From assembly GCA_910579955.1 (NCBI GenBank), contig CAJTWE010000012.1:6300-70299 (forward strand): a DNA stretch of 64,000 nt. The letters are read 5' to 3'. The DNA is from an uncultured Ruminococcus sp. (GTDB taxonomy: Bacteria; Bacillota; Clostridia; Oscillospirales; Ruminococcaceae). Of this stretch, positions 61,051 to 64,000 are shown one piece after another. The notes beneath the pieces are model-generated. The model was not told where the DNA came from. It worked only from the letters and a program-made list of their open reading frames with translations, and did no database searches. Position 1 is the first letter of the stretch. Each line of letters starts with the position of its first letter. A program made the position numbers and the translations under genes.

Positions 61051-61898
61051 AAACGAAAGCTAAAAAAATAAGCGGTTGGATATTGACAATAGTTATGCTG
61101 ATCATGTCACTGTTCTTTCTGTTTCCGGTAGTGTGGATGCTTGCGAATTCATTTAAAGGAGACGCTGCGATCACAGCCGATATGAACTCCGCAGCTGCAT
61201 TTATTCCTCCGGCTTTGAACAGCAGCTTTTTAGATAATTATATCACGATAATCAAAGATACAAATTTTTTGAGATACATGGCAAATACTTTGTTTTATGC
61301 TGCAATACTTATCATTCTAGGAATCGTTGTAAACGGACTTGCAGGGTATGCGCTTGCAAAAATCAAGTTCCCGTTTTCTGATAAATGGCTTTTAATAATA
61401 ATGATGCTGATGATAATTCCGTCTGAAACTATCATCACAATCAATTTCCTAACAATCGCTAAATTGGGACTTCTAAATAATATTATTGGTTACGTTCTTC
61501 CAATGATTGTAAATCCATTTAATATTTTCCTGTTCCGACAAGTATTTGTTAGTCTGCCAGACGATATTTACGAAGCCGCACAGCTTGATCATTGCGGTCC
61601 ACTTAAATACTTCTTTACAATGGTTTTGCCCATGTCAAAAACAGTTGTAGCAACTGTAAGCGTATTTACATTTCTTAACGTCTGGAACGACTATCTCTGG
61701 CCGTCGCTGGTATTCACATCAAGCGATTTGCTGACAGCACAGATAGGTCTGAACTCTATAACATCAAACGATAACACAACAATGGGTCAAACACTTGCTG
61801 TTATTACAATGATCACAATTCCGGTAATTATAATTTATTCACTGTTCTCGAAACAAATCGTCGAGGGCGTTGTGTCAACAGGTTCTAAGGAGGGCTAA
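61047..61898 (+). CDS. Sugar ABC transporter permease 2 (MalG-like)
   Basis: 283 residues with six membrane segments. The EAA loop is YEAAQLDHCGPLKYFFTMVLPMSK (given here as a segment around residue 175-200), typical of MalG/UgpE permeases. It forms the channel with permease 1. Confidence 0.94.
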   Translation: MKTKAKKISGWILTIVMLIMSLFFLFPVVWMLANSFKGDAAITADMNSAAAFIPPALNSSFLDNYITIIKDTNFLRYMANTLFYAAILIILGIVVNGLAGYALAKIKFPFSDKWLLIIMMLMIIPSETIITINFLTIAKLGLLNNIIGYVLPMIVNPFNIFLFRQVFVSLPDDIYEAAQLDHCGPLKYFFTMVLPMSKTVVATVSVFTFLNVWNDYLWPSLVFTSSDLLTAQIGLNSITSNDNTTMGQTLAVITMITIPVIIIYSLFSKQIVEGVVSTGSKEG

Positions 61899-61901
61899 AT
61901 T

Positions 61902-62996
61902 ATGAGCTTTATTGAAATGAAAAATATCTGCAAGAAGTATGCAGGTGCAGAAAAAAACAGCGTTACAGACTTTAATCTTAACATAGAAGAAAAAGAATTT
62001 ATTGCTTTTGTTGGACCTTCCGGCTGCGGAAAATCCACAACGCTCCGTATGATCGCAGGCTTTGAAGAAATCACTTCCGGTGAACTGAAAATAGGCGGAA
62101 AAGTGATGAACGAAACCGCTCCCCGTGATAGAGGAATCGCCATGGTATTCCAGAATTATGCCCTTTATCCACACATGACAGTAGAAAAGAATATTTCCTA
62201 TGGACTTAAAAATATGAAAGTCCCTGCTAATGAGATCAAGAAGAAGGTTGACTGGGCTGTTAAGATTCTTGGTCTTGAAGAATACCGTAAAAGAAAGCCT
62301 AAGAATCTTTCCGGCGGTCAGCGCCAAAGAGTTGCACTTGGTCGTGCAATTGTTAAAAATCAGAAAGTCTTTCTCATGGATGAACCTCTTTCTAATCTGG
62401 ATGCAAAGCTGAGAATCAGCATGAGAAATGAGATCAGCAAGCTACATAGAGAACTGGGAAGTACGACTATTTATGTTACTCATGATCAGGTTGAAGCAAT
62501 GACAATGGCTGACAGAATCGTTATCATGAAGGATGGCATTATTCAGCAGGTTGGCAAGCCGATGGAACTCTATGAGCATCCTGTAAATAAATTCGTTGCA
62601 GGATTCATTGGTTCACCACAGATGAATTTCTATGATGTGACTGTAAATGGTAATACAGTTCAATTTGCAGACGGAAGCAAAATAATTCTTCCCGAAAACA
62701 TTATTTCCAAACTCAATGGCAAAAAAGACGGTCTGATTCTTGGTATAAGAGGCGAGGATATAAAGCTTGATTCTCAGAATCTTGATCTGTACAAGAATTC
62801 CGTACAGCACGCTGTTGTAGAGAATACGGAAGTTATGGGCAACGAGAATAATCTTTACTTTACATTCGGTGGAGTCAATACAGTTGCAAGAGTGTCAAAG
62901 TATGAGATAAGCAAAGTTGGCGACAAGATTGATTTTGTATTTTCACCAGCAAGAATACATTTCTTCGACAAGGCAACAGAAGAAAGTCTGTTTTAA
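61902..62996 (+). CDS. ugpC: Sugar ABC transporter ATPase, UgpC/MsmK type
   Basis: 364 residues. Walker A GPSGCGKST (38-46), Q-loop, signature LSGGQRQRVALGRA, Walker B VFLMDEPLSNLD, H-loop in VTHDQ. The C-terminal TOBE-like regulatory domain (after about 240) marks the sugar-importer ATPases. Many Firmicutes use one such ATPase for several importers; here it is within the operon. Confidence 0.95.
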   Translation: MSFIEMKNICKKYAGAEKNSVTDFNLNIEEKEFIAFVGPSGCGKSTTLRMIAGFEEITSGELKIGGKVMNETAPRDRGIAMVFQNYALYPHMTVEKNISYGLKNMKVPANEIKKKVDWAVKILGLEEYRKRKPKNLSGGQRQRVALGRAIVKNQKVFLMDEPLSNLDAKLRISMRNEISKLHRELGSTTIYVTHDQVEAMTMADRIVIMKDGIIQQVGKPMELYEHPVNKFVAGFIGSPQMNFYDVTVNGNTVQFADGSKIILPENIISKLNGKKDGLILGIRGEDIKLDSQNLDLYKNSVQHAVVENTEVMGNENNLYFTFGGVNTVARVSKYEISKVGDKIDFVFSPARIHFFDKATEESLF

Positions 62997-63008
62997 GGGG
63001 GAGTGATC

Positions 63009-64000
63009 ATGGGAAATATCCATCTGAAAGCGCCAAAAGGCTGGATAAATGATCCTAATGGATTTATTTACTATCAGGGAAAATATCATCTATTTTATCA
63101 ATATTTTCCCTACGCTCCCCAGTGGGGAAGGATGCATTGGGGGCATGCTGTCAGTGATGATCTAACAAATTGGGAACATCTGGACATTGCACTGTTCCCA
63201 ACGAAAACTGATGACAGTGACGGCTGCTTTTCTGGCAGTGCTGTAGAACATAACGGACAGATGCACTTGTTTTATACTGGTGTGCATTATACCGAACCTG
63301 ACCCTGAAAATATCAATTGCAACTTGAATGATAGCTTTATAGCATCACAACTTCATATAAGTTCTGATGATGGATACACTTTTGATAATTTCAGTAATAA
63401 AGCTACTATAATACCGCCTGTTAACGAATCGAAAATAGGTGATATGACGCACACTCGTGATCCAAAAGTATGGAAAGGCAATGATGGAAACTGGTATATG
63501 ATTCTGGGAAGCACAGTAAATCATGTGGGCAGAGTTCTATTTTACAGAAGCAGCGATTTATTAAATTGGCAATATATAAATTACGCTTCCTGCAACGATA
63601 TGGGCTGGATGTGGGAGTGTCCTGATTACTTTGAGGCAGAGGGTAGGGGAGTTCTGATCTTTTCACCTATGGACGAGGAAAAAGGAAATCAGGCTGTGTG
63701 TACATTGGCTGATTTTGATGAACAAAACTGTACAATGAATATTTCTCACAATATGAAGTATTTAGACTATGGTCTTGATCTTTATGCACCTCAAAGCACA
63801 ACTGATAAATGCGACAGAAGAATTGTAGTTGCATGGTTGAGAATGCCTGAGCCAATGGAAAATAACACTATTGGGTTATTTAGTATACCAAGAGTTTGCG
63901 AAGTGAAAAATAATCACATTTATTTTCGTCCGCATCCTGACATTGCAAAAAAATTCACTGTAAAAACAAACACACCCGATATACAAAAGCCGTTTATGGT
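63009..64000 (+). CDS. Glycoside hydrolase family 32 (beta-fructosidase), 3' end cut by the window
   Basis: The frame is open from ATG 63009 (GGGGGAG upstream) to the window end, about 330 residues. The GH32 catalytic triad is complete: nucleophile Asp15 in WINDPNG, transition-state Asp151 in RDP, and acid/base Glu203 in WECPDYF. It hydrolyses sucrose, sucrose 6-phosphate or fructo-oligosaccharides. No signal peptide is visible, so it works in the cytoplasm on sugar brought in by the ABC importer encoded just before it. With no phosphotransferase gene present, unphosphorylated sucrose or short fructans are the likely substrates. Confidence 0.95.
   Translation, partial: MGNIHLKAPKGWINDPNGFIYYQGKYHLFYQYFPYAPQWGRMHWGHAVSDDLTNWEHLDIALFPTKTDDSDGCFSGSAVEHNGQMHLFYTGVHYTEPDPENINCNLNDSFIASQLHISSDDGYTFDNFSNKATIIPPVNESKIGDMTHTRDPKVWKGNDGNWYMILGSTVNHVGRVLFYRSSDLLNWQYINYASCNDMGWMWECPDYFEAEGRGVLIFSPMDEEKGNQAVCTLADFDEQNCTMNISHNMKYLDYGLDLYAPQSTTDKCDRRIVVAWLRMPEPMENNTIGLFSIPRVCEVKNNHIYFRPHPDIAKKFTVKTNTPDIQKPFM

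Noticed and set aside
1..64000. CRISPR arrays, tRNA or rRNA genes, insertion sequences
   Set aside because: None seen: no regularly spaced repeats, no cloverleaf apart from tmRNA, no transposase frame.

Overview
The window is AT-rich chromosomal DNA from a low-GC Gram-positive, most likely a Ruminococcus-like member of the Clostridia (Oscillospiraceae/Ruminococcaceae). The reasons are a PolC-type replicative polymerase, GatCAB, SepF-YlmH-DivIVA, sporulation-lineage proteins (YunB, YlmC/YmxH), Gram-positive promoters with extended -10 elements, strong Shine-Dalgarno sites, and a secreted leucine-rich-repeat protein ending in a type I dockerin, a module typical of cellulosome-forming ruminococci. 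The assignment to this group is inference; no 16S gene is present. I see no tRNA, rRNA, CRISPR array or insertion sequence.

Layout. 1-900: end of an XRE regulator, then 700 bp without a convincing gene that holds terminators and decayed copies of the ssrA 3' end. 898-4671: ssrA (tmRNA) directly behind smpB, then yerC, an SDR oxidoreductase, hpt and a YhcC-type radical SAM gene. 4672-5087: structured intergenic DNA with a candidate small RNA. 5088-13635: miaB-ylbF-mutS-(FMN oxidoreductase)-mutL-miaA-hfq, for tRNA A37 modification, mismatch repair and RNA chaperoning. 13645-22866: an HlyD-like protein, then the division cluster yggS-sepF-ylmH-divIVA, ileS, lspA, an RluD-type synthase and a Cof-type HAD phosphatase. 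22867-24660: split transketolase. 24745-26456: two accessory genes (GNAT, epimerase). 26554-41137: ylmC, rpsB, tsf, two inserted accessory genes (AAA ATPase, sugar acetyltransferase), then pyrH-frr-uppS-cdsA-dxr-rseP-ispG-polC. 41217-47765: histidine operon hisZGDBHAFIE, lacking hisC and a histidinol-phosphate phosphatase. 47843-53788: yunB, ligA and gatCAB. 53895-57504: orphan holin, dockerin LRR protein, DUF5131 protein and a low-molecular-weight tyrosine phosphatase. 57571-64000: a LacI-controlled sugar ABC importer with a GH32 fructosidase cut by the window end.

How the genes work together. Most of the window is housekeeping: ribosome rescue, translation (S2, EF-Ts, RRF, IleRS, GatCAB), isoprenoid and lipid carrier synthesis (Dxr, IspG, UppS, CdsA), DNA replication and repair (PolC, LigA, MutSL) and histidine synthesis. 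Accessory features are the LacI/ABC/GH32 locus, which very probably imports and hydrolyses a fructose-containing oligosaccharide under repression through paired CCGG-centred operators, and the dockerin protein, which probably docks on a cell-surface scaffold.

The observations most worth a second look are: a 53-bp promoter-bearing direct repeat that brackets the acetyltransferase gene inserted before pyrH; ssrA 3'-end remnants; the DUF5131/phosphatase pair with overlapping genes and a Cys-rich tail; an SD-trapping hairpin plus 12-codon leader ORF before yunB; an AUA codon at the apparent start of a GNAT gene; and structured leaders before sepF, hfq and rpsB. I did not find an obviously new multi-gene system; the DUF5131/phosphatase pair is the best candidate.
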